Positions 10,550 through 24,618 of a DNA stretch of 64,000 bases are shown one piece after another. The notes under the pieces are model-generated. The model saw nothing but the letters and a program-made list of their open reading frames with translations. It did no database searches and was not told the origin of the DNA. How positions within the stretch are numbered: the stretch's first letter is position 1; each line of letters begins with the position of its first letter. The position numbers and the translations under genes were made by a program. Origin of the DNA: Akanthomyces muscarius (taxonomy: Eukaryota > Ascomycota > Sordariomycetes > Hypocreales > Cordycipitaceae); contig NC_079243.1 of the NCBI RefSeq assembly GCF_028009165.1, positions 2,666,001 to 2,730,000 on the forward strand, written 5' to 3'.

Positions 10550-13500
10550 CCAGCAGAGAATAACCAAATATCATCGAGGTGCAATGAATCCAGCCGGCTA
10601 GTGAGCACCACGTGGCTTCCCGACAGGAGACAGGACGCGTACAAAGACTGTCCCCTGCACAGCGCTGGTTGAAGAGAAGACGAGCGACGGAACTAGAATA
10701 TATGTTACGCAAATTTACAATGGCAGTTACTCTCGCATCCACTGAAGACGATTCGCAACTACGCACGACCCGTGTGCCCTTTTGATTGAAGTAATGGGCA
10801 AGAGAGCGACCGTGGTCTACGCCTGGGAGTGCCATGCCTGCCGGATGACATTATTGAAATCGCGAGGGTCGATTCCAGGCCGGCCTCTGGCAGCTTACAG
10901 TGGACAGGGCCTGTCGCAGTGGCGGGCGCCAAATGCCGTTGAACCTCAACGGCGAGGACCGACTTGTTAAGCTAAGTAAGTAGTGGGCAAGAAGCGGGCT
11001 CGCAGAGGTGACGCGTGAAAAGAATTCAACGGGCAATTAAGTCTGAACAAGACAGCAGGCGGGAATAACTATCGAGGATGGACAAAACAACGTCGAGCTT
11101 GCTGGCAGTGTAATTAAAGGAGCAAAGATGGCGGCGACTGGGCGCAGCAGGCTGATTGAACAGAGCATGGCTGCGCTGGCGCCAATCATGAGTGCTTCGG
11201 CCTTTCATTCGCACTGGCCAGACATGGATGCCTGCTGCAGGAACAAGACGCTAGTGTTTTGGATTGGGCCGCTGTGAGCAGGGGGCTTTGCGGCGTTGGC
11301 CCAATTGGACTGGACTGCCTGAGCTCTAAAAGAAAAGAAAAAAACGGACCAGGGGGCGCACGCAAAGGTCTGGAGGTTCGGTTGCATCACGACCCTTTAA
11401 TTCAGGTCTGTGCCACAGCTCTTGGGGAAACTAGGCTAATAGGTAGCATGCAAATTGATGCCCTAACGCTAGGCGTGTTGCTGCGGGTGATGAGAGCCAG
11501 ACCTGCGACTGGACAATGCCCCGGGTCCGTCTCAACTTGGAACAAGCCACGGCGTCGCGAATTGAGGCATCACGCCACCCTGCTCCAGGCGTCTGTCAAT
11601 TTTCCCTCTCGAGCCCCGCCAAGGAGCATGCAATTTCATACCAGTAGAAGAAAGCGGCGGAGTTGTGAGAAGCAATTGACGGTGTGGCAGAGGAGAGCGG
11701 GGGAATACACATGGCAATACTCTCTTACACCCAAAGTCATCCGTCATGTGTGCCTGCGAAGCTCAGCGCCGCCTGCGTACTGGCACTCAGGGAGGGTATC
11801 ACGGTGGCTGGGCTGACCGCTGGCTAGTATAATGAGTTTGATGTGAACTGAGGGTCATCGCTCGCTCGGATGTAGCTAGTTGCAGTAGCGCTGCGATGCG
11901 AAGAGGGAAAAGGGCAGGACGTAATAATTTGAAATTGAACTTCTGGGTGTGCAAGTACTTAGTTTTTGCCCCTCCTGCCCCAAACTCGAAACAAGCTGCA
12001 TGCCATTTTCCCTGTCATGCTGCTGAGAGTAGATTTCACGGGTACGGCTTCAGTAGAGCAGGAACTTGAGATGACAAGCCGGTATTGCCTGGAACATCTG
12101 GCCATGTGCATGGAAGCGTAGTCCCAGTCATGTGGTTTCCTTGAGCAAAGCAGTTCAAGTGACACCAGCACCTCCGTTGCTCAAGTGCTTGCATCTCACT
12201 CGGACTCCGCGAAACCAAGCCCTTGACGCAGACAGACCCCTGACAGACTCCAATTTTCTGCCGTTGTGCTGGCCAGCTGTTCATGCAGGCAGCCGCATAT
12301 TTTGATGGTGCTGCTGGGCTTCCCTGCCTCCATCGCGTTGGTGCGGCCCCTGCAACCAAGGCCCCCTTGCCGCTTCTGCTGCCCGATGGAGCACAACGGA
12401 CGCAAGACGGTCCAGTGCGATCGCAGGATCGCCTCGCAGCACTAAAGTAACTAACATGGGGCCAGTTGCGCCAGCCAGTTGCCTGCATTTTTCCCTTTTC
12501 GTTCTGGTGCCTTTTATTTACAAGTAGCATCACTAGCGCGTGTAAGTCGTCGGCCGGTACGAGCTGTTCTGCAGCTCTCGTTGGACCGCGCCGCCTCTGA
12601 GACAAAGCCAATGATCTGGTGACCTACGATTGTAGGCCTCGTCGCAGCGTATCCGTATTTACATGTCTGGAGTGATGAAGGCAAACCAAACCCTGGACTC
12701 CCCCCCAATCTGCATTGCCCGTACAAATCTAGCCTTTGGCTTCCCAAATTTTTCATGTGCGTAATGCTGCCTCTTCTTTTCCGTCTCTGTCGACTGGCCT
12801 GCCTGTAATCTAATTTTTTTTTGTTAGCGCACGCCTTGCAAGCGGCCTATCATTCTCGTGGAGGGCTGTGCACCCGTGCTCTGGACGCCGCAACGAGAAG
12901 CACTAAGGTGGTGCCACTCTCGAGTCTCCAATGCTAGGTAGCGAGCTGCCTGCAGTGCTAATTATTTACCAACCCATCACTGAACTGGCTCCCCGACCTT
13001 TCATTTACTCGAGACCATTCTTTTCTCGCACTGCATAGCCCGTCGCTCCTTCCTCAACGCTCCTTTCTTTCTATTCGTCTTCCTCCAATCGTTTCTTCTC
13101 GCTTATTGGCATTTCTTTTGCCTTGTCCATTCTTTCTACTGGCCATCGTCGCCAACGCGTCCCTTCGTTTCCAGTCACTCTCTCGCCCAATCGCTCGTTT
13201 CGCCAGCGGCGTCGTTCTCACTTGGTATTCAGCTACCACGCGCAGTTGCTCCAGCAAACCCAGATCTCTCTTTCCAGCCTACATTTGTCTTCCGATTGTT
13301 GCAGCATCATTAGCATGCAGCAGTAGTTATACTGCTGCGTAGGTACACTGCTCCGTTGGTACAGCAGGCGCCTGAAACACTACTCGTGTGTCGCATTGAA
13401 CAGTGAGCGAACAACGCAGCCGTTGCACTCGCGGAACACGACTACCCACCCAAAAGCATTTTCAATCTCTCTGCAGCCTCGTCTGGATCCACGAGCCCTG

Positions 13501-13937
13501 CGAGATCTCAACACTTTTTTGCCTTTCATTGCGCGCTCAAATAGAACCGTCTAGGACTCACAGTCTTGGATTATCCGAAAGTTTGGGATCCGCGCCAGGC
13601 CTGGTAAGCTTTCTAATTTTAGCAGTGTGTCTCACTGCCTCCCCACCATCGTTGAATACACCTAGTTAGTGGTGGACAATGGTCAACTTGATCATCATCC
13701 CGCGAATCTACTCCTACTACAAGACAACCGCAGCACTGGTACTATCAAACTGACCAGTGAAACGCAACAGAGACAAACAAGAGCCGCCGAATCCCACTGT
13801 CCTAGGCCGTGCCACGGACACTACTATTGTGTTTGTACCGGCTGCGATCCTCACCCTGCACTGCAGACTGTGGCACCCGTTTTCGCCAAAAATTCGAAGC
13901 GCTCTCTATACTGCACAGGAGTACAACGGCAAGCCAG
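10550..13937. other. 3.4-kb gene-free region with CT-rich leader
   Basis: The longest stretch without a supported gene. Frames of 185-191 codons occur at 11259..11816 (+) and 12036..12611 (-), but both have shuffled composition, many Cys/Trp/His residues and no domain, so they are rejected. From about 13000 the plus strand becomes CT-rich (TTTCTTTCTATTCGTCTTCC), which suggests the promoter and a long leader of the EGF-domain gene starting at 13938. Leader introns are possible in 13600-13930. The rest may hold a non-coding RNA, but I see no direct sign of one. Confidence 0.45.
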
Positions 13938-16440
13938 ATGAGTGATCGGTATAATGGCAGCAGAATGGATCCGCCAATGGTGAAACCTGGCTCTGTTGCT
14001 AGAGCGCGAATGCTGGCCGAGCAGCGACAGCAAAGAGGAATGCAAGATTCCACGCCAGTGTATCCTTCTACAGCGGGTGTGGCAGAGTCACCATCGTCTC
14101 CCGCTTCGAGAAATTTCAAGCAAAAAGGTGTCCCACAATATGAAGGAGGTGCTGGGAAAATCATATCTAGACCGACCCCGATGCCTCAATATCCGGCCCC
14201 CGAGACCCCATCTCCGACTGGAAATGCCGCCTCTCCCAGTTCATACCGACCTCCCGCCAACAGACCTCCGCAGGCACCCCAGCGACCTCCTCGACCAAGC
14301 CGAATACCGTCAATGGTTGACCAAGCCCGCCTGCAAGAACCCACCCCTTTGTTTATCGCGCCGGTACGGACCGCCAAAAGCCCACAGGAAAGCATTTATA
14401 GCCAGCTCTCGCCAAGCTCACAATACTCTTCTGTACAGTATTCCCCTGGTGCTGGCTATATAACGGAACTTCCTTCCAGCAATGCTATGAATCAGACAGG
14501 TCAACAGAAAAAGGGTGTCGTTCTCGGACCCCCGCCCTCCAGTCGGAGAGGCGCGTCGTCTTTCTACTCTAATGCCTCATTTGTCTCTCCCATCATCGAA
14601 GAGAACCCGTATTCGAGGTCTCACGGCTCATATGCCTCCAGTGCTGCGATGCCTGAGAACTGGAACTCTGCTGCGGAGAACAACCGTAACAAGAATGCGG
14701 AAACATTTTATGAAGAATCTATGACAGATGTCAGCCCTGAGTCAGTCGACGGTGATTTTGGTGATGAAAGTCGGTTGGTGCAGCCGGTTGAGCTGGATTC
14801 TGCCGCGATTTCTGTCCTCGGCCCAAATCAGCAACGCCCTGCCGATGTGAATCGGCTGCAAGGTATGGGAGCCAATGATAAGAGGACGTCTTGGAATGTC
14901 TTGGGCACTGCGAGACGAATGTCAGAGCAGCCTTCGAGAATGGTCGAGGGTCAGCCCGGCCAGGACGACATTATTCATGCCTATGCTGCGGCAAGTTCTG
15001 GTACTCCCACGGACTTTCGCATGGGTCAGAGCGCGTCAGCAAATAATACTCGCAACTCGGCCATGAAGCGAGGACTGCGCATCGACATGGATGCGGTGAG
15101 AGAAGCTGAATCACGGGGTAGCCTTACTAGCCTGCCGGATCTTATCCGCAGAGCAACCAAACTTGCTGCCATGATTGATAAAGGCAAACGGCCCACCAGT
15201 CGTATGGACAATCTGAGTGATTTTTTGGGTGAAAAGCAACTGAACGCAGAGGGCCGTGGAGACACTCGAGGTGGGTTTTTTTGTTGTCCGACACCGCGCC
15301 TCCATTGTTATGCTAACATGTTCAAATTTAGGTGGCCGTCCGGGTTCTGGACTCTCTGACATGCTCGCGGCATTTCCACCTCCAGTCTCGACACCTCAAT
15401 TCAACAACGGACCGAACCGATCTTCCTGGCTCGGACAAGGTGGTTGGCCGTTGAAATCTGGCTCAAAGGGCAGAGCCGAGAAAGCAGATAAGAGTAGCAG
15501 ATCCAAACGCCGTTGCTGCGGGCTGCCACTCTGGGCGTTTATTGTGGTCACAATTCTGCTTCTCTGCATCATTGTGGCGGCTATTGTCGTACCTCTTGAG
15601 CTTTTCGTCTTCAACAAGAATACATCGCAAAACGACAGCAACGGAATTGATAAGTGCCGAAAAGATCTCACTTGTCTCAATGGCGGTACCAACGTTGTTT
15701 CTCGCGGGACTTGTTCTTGCATATGCAGTGGGGGTTTCACTGGCCCGGATTGCGGTACTGCCGGTTCAGTTGGGTGCACGACAACTGATTTGGTATCCAC
15801 GGACAAGACATCGACCATAAAGAATGTGACTCTTGGTCAATCGATCCCGAGGCTCGTCGCCGAAGCGAACGCCAATTTTTCGGTTCCACTCTCAGGCACT
15901 TCAATACTGGCCAAGATCAATGCCAGTGGTCTTTCCTGCATTGCACAAAACTCGCTCGTTACGTTCAATGGCCGCTCTTCTCGGTCCAACTCGGAAACGC
16001 AGGCGATTCCAAAAGCGAAAAGGGCTGCACGACAAGCCAGCGCTGAATGGGCCTCCCAGATAAGCAATGAAGGCTTTGGATCCGATGCCACCCTATCGAA
16101 CCCACGATTGGCCAGCCCGGAAACTGATACCGTGATTGTTCGCACTCGCGACAATGAGAAAGAACCGTTCAATGCTACAGACACTGTTATTGATTTCTGC
16201 CGCGTGTCTGTGCTATTTGTTCTCCAGGAGCAAGGCGTGAACACTGCACAAGATGCACAGAGTGATGTGCAAGCTTTCCTCACAAAGATTTCTACAGCGA
16301 ACTCTGGCACTGGCGCAAAGATTACACAAAAAGAAGCTTCTAATATTACTATTGGTAATGGTGGCTCTATTAACCTTGTCGGTTACAGTATCGACCTTGG
16401 AAATGGGCTTGTTGGAGGGGCAGGAGCTAAAGCCGGGTGA
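13938..16440 (+). CDS. Type II membrane protein with EGF-like ectodomain
   Basis: Two exons, 13938..15270 and 15332..16440, encode about 813 residues. The 61-nt intron (GTGGGT donor, AAATTTAG acceptor, phase 1) joins GDTRG to GRPGSGLSD. Residues 1-505 are Pro/Ser-rich and probably cytosolic; they include a basic stretch RSKRRCC just before the membrane. One long hydrophobic segment lies at about 509-536 (LWAFIVVTILLLCIIVAAIVV). Immediately outside, at about 550-585, a six-cysteine EGF-like module reads CRKDLTCLNGG ... CSCICSGGFTGPDC. The remaining ectodomain has N-glycosylation sites and no known catalytic fold. The topology resembles fungal EGF-domain surface proteins of unknown role, perhaps in wall sensing or hyphal adhesion (inference). 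The start was chosen at MSDRYNGSRM; the frame is open upstream but unlike protein. Confidence 0.82.
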
Positions 16441-16859
16441 GAGTTTGCGAAGGGCAAATGCACTCGCGGAATATAACCCGTATTGTGATACAAACTGCGA
16501 ATGGAGATGAAAGGACGAACTCTTGCATAAGGATTGGAATGTACTGTTTTTATTTCGTTTCTGCCATGACTTGTTTTATAGCCGCGTAAGCGATGATAGC
16601 ACTGGCGTTGACTAGCTTCAGACAAGATACCATACTACACTTGTTGCAAAATTTCAGAAGATAGCCCTCACTGTCCTCACTGTGTATGGCGCCTTTGATT
16701 TCAATTCAGGTTCCTTCACACAATACCTGCCCGCCTCTAGAGCATCCGGTAAAATACCAAGCCTGCTCTTGTGGTTAGTTGTACGGCTGCAGACCGCTCC
16801 TTGCCTGGTTAATTTCATCTAAATTGTTGCTGAGTTTTTCTTGATCCATTTGTGATATT
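16441..16859. other. Convergent 3' region
   Basis: 419 bp between the stop codons of the EGF-domain gene (+) and mccB (-). It contains only 3' flanks; no gene is visible. Confidence 0.5.
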
Positions 16860-18728
16860 TTACATTCTGAAGACGCCGAATTTGGTATCTCCGGCCTTGA
16901 CTTCATTCCTACCGCCCATAGCAGCCTTGAGACCGAGTCCAAGGTAATGCCTGGTATGTTGCGGGGGGATAATTCCGTCATCCTATTCCATCAAGGTCAG
17001 CGTATGCTGAGTAGAGAGGGGGATGATAGCTGTGATTTCTCTTCGTAAAACTTACCCAAAGACGAGCAGAAGAGAATGTTGCATCACTCTCGCGCTCGAT
17101 TCTTGCTCGGAGTTCTGGGTCGGCCTTTTGTCCAACGGTTTCCATGACAGCAGTCAACTGCTCGCCGCCCATGACACCGACACGAGCGTTGGGCCACATC
17201 CAGAGGAACCTAGGGCTGTATGCGCGGCCGCACATGCCATAGTTTCCCGCACCGTAGCTGCCGCCGACGACAACGGTGAACTTGGGCACGTCGGCGCAGG
17301 CGACAGCAGTCACAAGCTTGGCGCCGTGCTTGGCGATACCCTCACGCTCGGAAGCAGAGCCGACCATGAAGCCAGAAATGTTTTGCAGGAAGACGAGAGG
17401 GATACCACGCTGCGTGCAAAGCTCAACAAAGTGGGCACCCTTCACGGAGGAAGAGGCAAAGAGAATACCGTCGTTGGCGATGATGCCAACCTTTTGACCG
17501 TAGATTTCAGCGAAGCCAGTCACCAGGGTCGTGCCGTAGTCTCTCTTGAATTCGGAAAATTCGGAGCCGTCGACGATGCGTGCAATAATCTCGCGAATTG
17601 GCATGGGCTTGCGAAGGTTGGTGGTAGCAATGCCGAGGAGCTCCTCGGGGTCGTAGAGAGGCTCAGAGAAGGTCTTGGCTGGTGCCTTCGTAGCGGCGGA
17701 GCGTTCGGGCCAGTTCAGGTTGCTGACACTGCGCCGGGCGAGAACGATAGCGTGGGCGTCGTCAACAGCGAGGTAGTCGGTGACACCAGAGACAGAAGAG
17801 TGCATTTTACCGCCACCAAGGTCCTCGTGGCTGACGACCTCGCCGGTGGCGGCCTTGACCAGGGGAGGACCAGCAAGGAAAATATGGCCTTGTTCCTGAA
17901 CAATAATGCTCTCATCACTCATGGCGGGGACATAGGCACCGCCAGCTGTACAGGGGCCCATAACGACGGCGATCTGGGGAATGCCTTGGGAGCTCATGCG
18001 GGCTTGGTTATAGAAGATGCGACCAAAGTGGTCGCGGTCGGGGAAGACGTCAGCCTGGTGAGGCAGGTTGGCACCACCGCTGTCGACAAGGTAAATGCAA
18101 CTACGGACGCGGCAAGTGTTAGCGCGATTGAGTGACCGATCACAGGCGAATACTGGCACGGATATTTTACTTACGGGAGCTTGTTCTCTTGAGCTACAGC
18201 CTGAGCACGAAGGTGCTTCTTGACAGTGATAGGATAGTATGTGCCGCCCTTGACAGTGCTGTCGTTGGCGACAATGACACAGGTGACACCCTCGACAACG
18301 CCCACACCGGTGATGATACCACCAGCGGGGACCTCGGCCTCCGGATAGAGCTCGTAGCCAGCCATTGGCGACAGCTCCATGAATGTTGTGCCGGGGTCAA
18401 TGAGCGCAGTGACTCTGTCACGGGGCAGCATCTTCTTGCGAGCGAGGTGTTTAGCGCGTGCCTTTTCCGAGCCTCCCAGCTGGATCTTGGCAGAGAGGTC
18501 CTGCATCTGTGCCATGACGTCGCCCATTTGCTTCTGGTTCTCCTTGTACTCGTCTGACGAGATGTCGACATTGCTCTGGATTCTCGAAATGGCTGCTGCC
18601 TGGTGCGGCGAGCTGAGGTTCGCGACGCTACGCGCCTGGCGGTTGAGTCTGGCGGCGGCGGTGGATTGACGGCTGATCTGACGGACGAGGCGCATCGCCG
18701 CCTGCTGCGAGGGTCGCACGAGGGACAT
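16860..18728 (-). CDS. mccB: Methylcrotonoyl-CoA carboxylase, beta (carboxyltransferase) subunit
   Basis: Three exons, 18728..18175, 18100..17056 and 16982..16860, encode about 573 residues. Introns of 74 and 73 nt are canonical. The joins read [14 protein letters not shown] and [16 protein letters not shown], both continuous in the family. This mitochondrial enzyme carboxylates 3-methylcrotonyl-CoA in leucine degradation, using carboxybiotin carried by the alpha subunit, which is not in the window. The Ala/Arg-rich start is a matrix presequence. The N-terminal carboxyltransferase half has [12 protein letters not shown] and the oxyanion-hole region [15 protein letters not shown]. The C-terminal half has QNISGFMVG and [17 protein letters not shown]. 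The C-terminus [12 protein letters not shown] is typical. It diverges from ivdA, the preceding pathway step, across 456 bp. Confidence 0.96.
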
Positions 18729-19184
18729 TGTTCGGGTCGTGACGCAAAGAGGGAAAAAAGTTGAGGACGCAGGTAATTTGCTCCGTGCAGAAAGCCCTTT
18801 TAATCGACTGATGCACCTGCTTCGTCCTTGTGCTGTGCTTTCTGGGAGATTGAACCGAGCGAGGGAGAGGAAAATGTAGTGTTTCGCACGCAAACGGGGA
18901 CGCAGCTTCTAGTAAGAGGCTCCTTAAGCCGAACCCATCGCGGCCGCGAAACCTGGGGTAGCCGGGCCGCCGCTACAAGCCGCATTAAGCCGACACGTGA
19001 GCCGTCTGAACGCACTCGGCCGCCATAATCCGGGGAACCGGCACTTTTCTGGTGGCCAAGCCAGGATCTGGTATTTCCCCTTCACATTGCATTTTTTCCA
19101 ACCTAGACTTTTTCTCACTTGCACAGTTGTCTTCTGAGAGTCACCTCTTTCATTCAACCCAAAACCCGACCGTGCGAATCTACA
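18729..19184. promoter_or_regulatory. Shared divergent promoter of mccB and ivdA
   Basis: 456 bp separate the two start codons. The 9-mer TTAAGCCGA occurs twice on the plus strand, at 18924-18932 and 18985-18993, 61 bp apart. The palindromes CGCGGCCGCG (18939-18948) and CCGGGGAACCGG (19030-19041, two CCGG arms around GGAA, readable as CGG triplets) could be sites for a Zn2Cys6 regulator of leucine catabolism. A CACGTG E-box is at about 18995-19000. Site function is inferred from sequence only. Confidence 0.5.
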
Positions 19185-20529
19185 ATGTCCAGCTTGAAGG
19201 CCCTCAGAGTGCTGGCACGCCCTGTCGCCAGGCAATTGCGTCCAACTGTCACAGTGACGTCTATGCAGTCCCGTCTGCACTCGTCTAAGCACCCCAAAGG
19301 GTTCGAGGCGCCTACCACGGAAGATCTGGAGGAGCTCCGTGAACGTGTCCAAGAATTTACCCGACGCGAGATCTCGGAGGAGGTTGCTGCGCACACGGAC
19401 AAGTCTAACGCCTTCCCTAATGAGATGTGGCAGAAACTGGGTGAGGCGGGCTTCCTGGGCATCACAGCTGACGAGGAAGTCGGTGGACTGGGACTGGGCT
19501 ACCAGGCGCACTGCATCGTCATGGAGGAGCTCTCGCGCGCATCCGGATCGATTGCGCTGAGCTACGCTGCGCACTCCCAGCTCTGCGTCAACCAGCTGCA
19601 ACTCAACGGCTCGCCGGAACAAAAAGAAAAGTACCTGCCCGGTCTGATTGCCGGCACCAGCATCGGTGGCCTGGCTATGTCCGAGTCGGGCTCCGGCAGC
19701 GACGTGGTCAGCATGCGAACGACTGCCAAGGAGGCTGATGGCGGCTACGTCCTGAACGGCTCCAAGATGTGGATTACCAACGGCCCCGACGCCAATGTCA
19801 TTGTCGTTTATGCCAAGACGGAGCCTGAGAAGGCCTCCAAGGGCATCACCGCCTTCATTGTCGATACTACCGCCAAGGGCTTCAGCTGCGCGCGCAAGCT
19901 CGACAAGATGGGTATGCGCGGAAGCAACACTGGCGAGCTCATGTTTGACAACGTGTTCGTGCCCAAGGAGAATGTTCTCGGTAACATTAACGGTGGTGTG
20001 CGCGTACTGATGGAGGGTCTCGACCTGGAGCGCCTGGTGCTCAGCGCCGGCCCCTTGGGCCTTATGCAAGCCTCCCTCGACGTCGCTCTACCTTTCAGCC
20101 ACCAGCGCAAGCAGTTTGGCCAGCCGATTGCCCACAATCAGCTTGTTCAGGGCAAACTGGCCGATATGCACACCAAGCTCCAGGCTTCGAGGGCATACAC
20201 GTACGCGACGGCTCGCGCTGTCGATGAGCAGGGCAAGATCCGCACCGAGGACTGCGCTGGTGCTATTCTCTACGCCGCCGAGCGTGCTACGGAGTGCTCT
20301 CTGGACTGTATCCAGCTTCTTGGTGGTATGGGATATGTGGAGGAAATGCCGGCGTCGCGCCTGCTGCGAGAGTAAGTGCTTCATATACCTCGCCACATTT
20401 GACTCGCTACCCGTTGGCTAACAATTGCTCCCTTTTAGTGCCAAGCTGTACGAGATTGGCGCGGGTACGTCGGAGATTCGACGCATGGTCATTGGTCGCG
20501 CTTTCAATAAGCAGTACGCCAATGTTTAA
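19185..20529 (+). CDS. ivdA: Isovaleryl-CoA dehydrogenase, mitochondrial
   Basis: Two exons, 19185..20371 and 20439..20529, encode about 425 residues. The 67-nt intron (GTAAGT...CCTTTTAG) joins [20 protein letters not shown], the canonical acyl-CoA dehydrogenase C-terminal signature. This FAD enzyme oxidises isovaleryl-CoA to 3-methylcrotonyl-CoA in the mitochondrial matrix and hands electrons to ETF. An Arg/Ser/Thr-rich presequence covers roughly residues 1-40. Motifs are [22 protein letters not shown] (substrate/FAD loop), [10 protein letters not shown] and [11 protein letters not shown]. The segment [18 protein letters not shown] carries the glutamate that is the catalytic base in the IVD branch (human Glu254), which separates it from other acyl-CoA dehydrogenases. 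Its product is the substrate of the carboxylase whose beta subunit is encoded next door. Confidence 0.96.
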
Positions 20530-22492
20530 GGGATAGAATAACAGGCTGGAGCCGGGGTTCTGAATATTGGCACACTGGCTAACGCACGAAAAAACACTTA
20601 TAGAAGATATCATCATGACTGGCGTACAGCGGAGGCAGACATGATCTGCATGTATACTTTTTTTTGTTTCAATTGACGCATTCAAACAGATGACTTGTAT
20701 GCGAGAGCTGCACTGTCTTTGCGAACCGCACGTGTGTGTTGGACAGAGTTTTAATAGGGACGGGGAGAAGCTTGCAAGTCCTCGAGAAAGAAAAAAAAGT
20801 TTTGGTCTAGAAGGGCCACTACAAGCCACCAGAGTCAGCCTCTTCGATTTAATTCTGCTGCCTGGAAAAGTGGAATGTCGGTACGGGGGAGTCGGCGATA
20901 GTGGCCCGCCTCAGCCGACCAGATAGCTGCAGCTGCAGTCGCCGGGCTGGAACCGAGAGCTGTGTCTATGGAAATGAAGGCATCGTGGAGGCTGCTTCTC
21001 TGACAGCCCGAGCAATTCGGGCTGTTGCTGGACAGAAGATGCGGAATACGTTGTCGTCGTCAGCTGGAGGCATGATTACTCTCTGGCGCTGTTCTAAATA
21101 ATAAAGTGGTAGATGCAGTGGAGTTTGGCGAATTCCGGAAGCCTGGTTGCCCCGTGATTAATCGATGGTGGTTTGGATCACCGCTGACAATTCTGACAAG
21201 CACTAGATAACCATTGCCCATAATTCCTGTACAAGCTTGGCTTGGCAACAGGATAATTTGTGGGTGAATATATGGATGTTCAATTATGGCAATTATCGGA
21301 CATACCGGGAGAGCCGCATGGGCCGTAAGGAAGGGCACGTCTGAATACCGGGGCTCTGGAACAAAACACTGGAGAACCGCAGTTCTGCTTTGCAGCCAAG
21401 CAGCGTAGCCAGGTGCCAGCGTGACGCAGTTACTGAGTAGCTTCTACTGTAGGCGTTGTTGATTGCCAAGGGCACTATAGTGTCGTCTACTCAGCTCTGG
21501 AAGGCAAGCCGGTATTAGTAGGTAGTCAATAGTATCCCATCCCAACTGTCTCAATTCGTATCCACACAACCATGGCTCTGTGGTTGCTTCGGAATACCGT
21601 AATGGGATGACCACCACATTGTCAGTCAGACCGATCGTTGGCAGGAGAAGTGAAGTCAATCCTGCAAAGCAAGGTCGTCGTATGCTTCTTTATTGCTAGC
21701 TGATTGATCCCCGTTCTGTACTGGACAGTGCCACTGCGGAAATTCTTTCTGTGACACCTTCTCGACCTTTTTGAGCTGGAAGCTCCAGTCACACAGCTTT
21801 GCAGATCAGCACACACTTGACACCGAACCCGCCCAAGATCAAAAATTTCAAGAGGCATGGGCGGCAGGGTACCTTTCGTCTCCGCCCCGGGCCTCCTTTT
21901 GCGGAGCGAGCAGCCCACTGGGAGGGGCGTGTGTACCAGATGTACCAGATACAGAGGAGCTCTAGGCGTGCAACTCATCACAACTCCATAATAAAAGCTC
22001 TCATCGTGGACTGGAGGGGTAGACGAAGCAAGATGCTGACCCCAGTACACGCTGCTTCCTGACAATTTTTCCCTCTCTGCGACTAGCTGCGAGGGCAAGC
22101 GGTCATCGGAGCCCTTGACATGGAGAACGTGTACTCTCAAGGGCCTTTTTCTGGGGCCGGGCAAATGCATGCTTAACTATAATTGTGGCCAGCCAGTCCT
22201 ACTTTGCTCCCCGGATCTCCTTTCTCCGTCTTCCTTATTTTCTCCCTCTCAATTGAAGTCATCTACTTTCTTGTCGTCGCTATTATACTTCAGCCGTCAT
22301 TTGCGTTGTTTACTCTTCGTCCCCCCGCCGACCGCCTCCGCGTCTTCGTCGTCAACGATCTGCGCTAGTCTTTTCTTGAAGCTGCTTGCTGATTCACCCC
22401 TCTAGCTCTGCATTGAGCACAACACGTTGAATTGGATCAGTTCGGGCGCCTTGCTGCTCAATCGACGTGACCCCAAATTCTAATCACACACA
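20530..22492. other. Intergenic, 2 kb
   Basis: No gene is supported. A minus-strand frame at 21622..22170 has random composition. The last 300 bases are CT-rich (CTCCCCGGATCTCCTTTCTCC and following) and probably form the promoter and leader of the SDR gene at 22493. Confidence 0.45.
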
Positions 22493-23821
<1,329 letters not shown>

Positions 23822-24584
23822 ATGGGTTGCTCTGCTGAATGAGAGCGCCTAGAATTACCGGTTATAGAGGTGGCGATTACCATCAACATAGTGGAAGGAA
23901 TATATATATGTGCCGCTGAGAATGCCACCTATGCCGGCACATGGAGACACAACTGATATTTGGACCACGTAATTCTTTGAGAAAAGGGAAACACAATGCA
24001 AGTCCTTACACGTGACATGTGTGATGATGAGAAACGCAATTGTATTACGGATACTGGTTACGGCGATCGAGGCTGGCAAGGGTCTACGCACTGCCACACC
24101 CAGCATCTACTTGTAGGAGTTTGGGGCATCCCCCCGCGGTACCACACAGCATGAATATAACATTCCCTTCTAGAACAACGCGACCGTATGTCTTAGTATA
24201 CGACGCGGCATTTGGTTTATGAAGTTGCTCACCGGGAACTGCAGGCCGATGTTAGTGATCAGGCTGTTTCATGAGGGTCCGTAGAGCGGCGTGATAAGAA
24301 TACTCTCCTGTGAATCATGGCGCTGCTGAAGCCAGGCTTGCAGACTTCCCGGCGGACTTTTCGTCACGAGGTAGACGCCCGTCCAATCCCTGTGTAGCCC
24401 CTGGCCTGAAAAGGGCCGCGTGATGCGTTGGCCTGTGAGACCGGTTGGTGCGCTTCATTGAGTTAGGTATTGGCTGGCGCCACATTGTTCGTGGCTGCTA
24501 TTTACTTGAACTAAATATGTCTGCCACCGCTCCAGTCTCAACATACTGATACCAATCACTTTCCCTCTTTTTATGCGCAGCCAA

Positions 24585-24618
24585 AAGAAGAAGAAGAAGA
24601 AGAAGAAGAAGAAGAAAG
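24585..24618. repeat. AAG trinucleotide microsatellite
   Basis: About eleven perfect AAG units on the plus strand. It is intergenic, so the poly-lysine or poly-leucine frames across it are not proteins. Confidence 0.9.

Noticed and set aside
11259..11816. 185-codon plus frame in the gene-free region
   Set aside because: No domain and random composition.
12036..12611. 191-codon minus frame in the gene-free region
   Set aside because: Cys/Trp-rich random composition and no domain.
17023..18135. 370-codon plus-strand frame opposite mccB
   Set aside because: It is exactly antisense to the strongly supported carboxylase exon; high GC at third positions creates stop-poor opposite frames, and no domain is seen.
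18924..20069. 381-codon minus-strand frame opposite ivdA
   Set aside because: Antisense to the dehydrogenase; His/Leu/Arg-rich composition typical of a shadow frame and no domain.
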